Shown: piece by piece, positions 39,255-40,329 of the stretch | Numbering within the stretch: position 1 is the first letter of the stretch | Layout of the letters: each line of letters starts with the position of its first letter | Assembly: GCA_910586755.1 (NCBI GenBank) | Contig: CAJUJM010000039.1 | Span: 1 to 40,329, forward strand | From: an uncultured Lachnospiraceae bacterium | GTDB lineage: Bacteria > Bacillota > Clostridia > Lachnospirales > Lachnospiraceae | Direction: 5' to 3' | Length of the DNA stretch: 40,329 bases | Made by a program: the position numbers and the translations under genes | The notes under the pieces: model-generated | Database searches by the model: none | What the model was told of the DNA's origin: nothing | What the model saw: the letters and a program-made list of their open reading frames with translations, nothing else

Positions 39255-40329
39255 TCACAAGCGATTGCAATATTCCTTTGCAAAGTTTACAAAGATTTCT
39301 ATTGCCTTTTCATATTCCCAGGTATCTATCCATTCTTCCGGGGAATGTGCACAATTGATGTCCCCCGGCCCAAATACCACTGTGGGAATCTGCCCTTCAT
39401 TTGTCATGATGGAAGCATCACACCAAAATGGAACCATACCGCTCTCTGCTGCTTTTCCGGTTGCATCAAACACAGATTTTTTCAAAACCTTTACCAGCTT
39501 GCCGTTCTCATCCACCTCCATGGGAAGCCGCTTTTTCTTTCCTGGTCTCTGCTGTATCCTGCTTTCTTGTACATAAACCTGACATTTGGGATCAACGGCA
39601 AGCTTTGCTATTTCTTCTAATTCTTTCAGCACTTCTTCTAATATTTCTCCGGGCAAATCTCTTCTGAGCATCGTAACGACACAGTCTTGTGCAACAACAT
39701 TGGGCTTTTCTCCTCCTTTAATTACACCTGCATTAAATACCGGCGTTCCTAACAGAGGGTGCTTTCTTCGTGCATACCGTTTGGTTAATTCTTTCTCATA
39801 TAAAGCCAAAACCTTTCCCATCTGTATAATGGCATTTCCTTCATTGTGCTGACAAGATGTATGCTGAGGGTAACCTTTCACACCTATATCAATATGGGAT
39901 ACCCCTCTCATGGCATATCCGATTTTCAGCCCTGTAGGTTCGCTGACGATGCCTGCATCTGCCTTGATTTTCTTTCGTTTTAAGTACTCCACCATCCAGG
40001 TAGTTCCCTGGCTTAGCTGCTCTTCATCCGGCACCGCGGCAACGATTAACATTCCTTTCTTTAATCCGCCTGTATTTTTTAACCGTTCCAGCGCACAAAT
40101 CATTGCAGAAAGTCCACCTTTCATATCCACGGCCCCTCTGCCATATAGTTTCCCTTCTTTCATCTCCGCCTGAAAGGGATCTCCTATATAATTATCTATA
40201 CTGTGTGTATCCATATGTCCGTTATACACAAGAACCGGTCCCGGAACAGAAGTTTCCAATATCCCCAGCACCATAGGCCTTTCCGGTGTTACATATTCCA
40301 CAACTGTCTTTACCCCTATGGAAGAAAAT
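39255..40329 (-). CDS. M20 family metallopeptidase (ArgE/DapE/CPG2-like), N-terminus outside window
   Basis: At least 357 residues of a zinc-dependent amidohydrolase/peptidase; the frame stays open to the right edge, so the start lies outside. The metal-binding residues are visible: H and D in YNGHMDTH, D in GRGAVDMKGG, the E-E pair in VPDEEQ and H in INCAHSPEEW. A dimerisation domain sits in the middle (about YAMRGVSHIDIGVKGYPQH onwards). The substrate may be an acyl amino acid or a di/tripeptide; ArgE, DapE and carboxypeptidase G2 activities are all possible. No terminator is seen between it and the SLH gene. Confidence 0.88.
   Translation of the reverse strand, partial: FSSIGVKTVVEYVTPERPMVLGILETSVPGPVLVYNGHMDTHSIDNYIGDPFQAEMKEGKLYGRGAVDMKGGLSAMICALERLKNTGGLKKGMLIVAAVPDEEQLSQGTTWMVEYLKRKKIKADAGIVSEPTGLKIGYAMRGVSHIDIGVKGYPQHTSCQHNEGNAIIQMGKVLALYEKELTKRYARRKHPLLGTPVFNAGVIKGGEKPNVVAQDCVVTMLRRDLPGEILEEVLKELEEIAKLAVDPKCQVYVQESRIQQRPGKKKRLPMEVDENGKLVKVLKKSVFDATGKAAESGMVPFWCDASIMTNEGQIPTVVFGPGDINCAHSPEEWIDTWEYEKAIEIFVNFAKEYCNRL

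Overview
The window looks like chromosomal DNA from a member of the Clostridia, most likely a Lachnospiraceae-type Firmicute. The evidence is a low-GC Gram-positive division cluster with MraZ boxes, a SpoVD-like penicillin-binding protein and a Spo0E-like phosphatase, strong GGAGG ribosome sites, a Trp T-box leader, NA37 and Sel1 proteins, and an SLH-anchored surface protein. Genus-level assignment is not possible by eye. Nearly all genes lie on the minus strand; the exceptions are ychF, a GGDEF response regulator and one orphan gene near 33.2 kb.

Region 1 (1-6363) is a division and cell-wall operon read leftward: mraZ, rsmH, an ftsL-like gene, two class B penicillin-binding proteins (the second SpoVD-like), then the start of mraY, cut by the window edge. 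The mraZ promoter is followed by five GTGG-type boxes on a 10-11 bp pitch. mraY has its own promoter directly in front of a hairpin. Region 2 (6364-8983) holds lgt with a 49-codon Spo0E-like gene behind it, a GNAT acetyltransferase, a long hairpin, a structured repeat and a 160-bp palindromic MITE-like element.

Region 3 (8984-18920) is housekeeping: ychF and an RR-GGDEF protein on the plus strand, then on the minus strand a DUF1292 protein, a Sel1-repeat protein, a YitT membrane protein, a cobalamin adenosyltransferase, a UvrD/PcrA-like helicase, gltX and an NA37 nucleoid-associated protein. Region 4 (18955-24823) has two adjacent hybrid histidine kinases, one with an extracellular sensor and two receiver domains, the other cytosolic with PAS-like domains.

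Region 5 (25155-33032) is the most interesting metabolic block. Six closely packed genes encode an SLC13/DASS carrier, an AprB-like 2x[4Fe-4S] ferredoxin, an AprA/FrdA-like flavoprotein, a UPF0597/CyuA-type Fe-S lyase, an opine-dehydrogenase-like enzyme and a LysR regulator. An ArAE-type membrane protein lies upstream. Together they look like a complete uptake-and-catabolism module for an anionic, amino-acid-like substrate that I cannot name.

Region 6 (33169-40329) contains an orphan mobile-element-like gene beside iteron-like repeats and an antisense promoter, a TrpB2 gene under a long Trp T-box, a 1058-residue secreted multidomain SLH protein with a Glu/Thr tract, and an M20 peptidase cut by the right edge. 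A family of two-hairpin repeats occurs twice (6452-6532 and 14355-14445) with the same architecture and compensatory base changes. It is the best candidate here for an undescribed nucleic-acid element.
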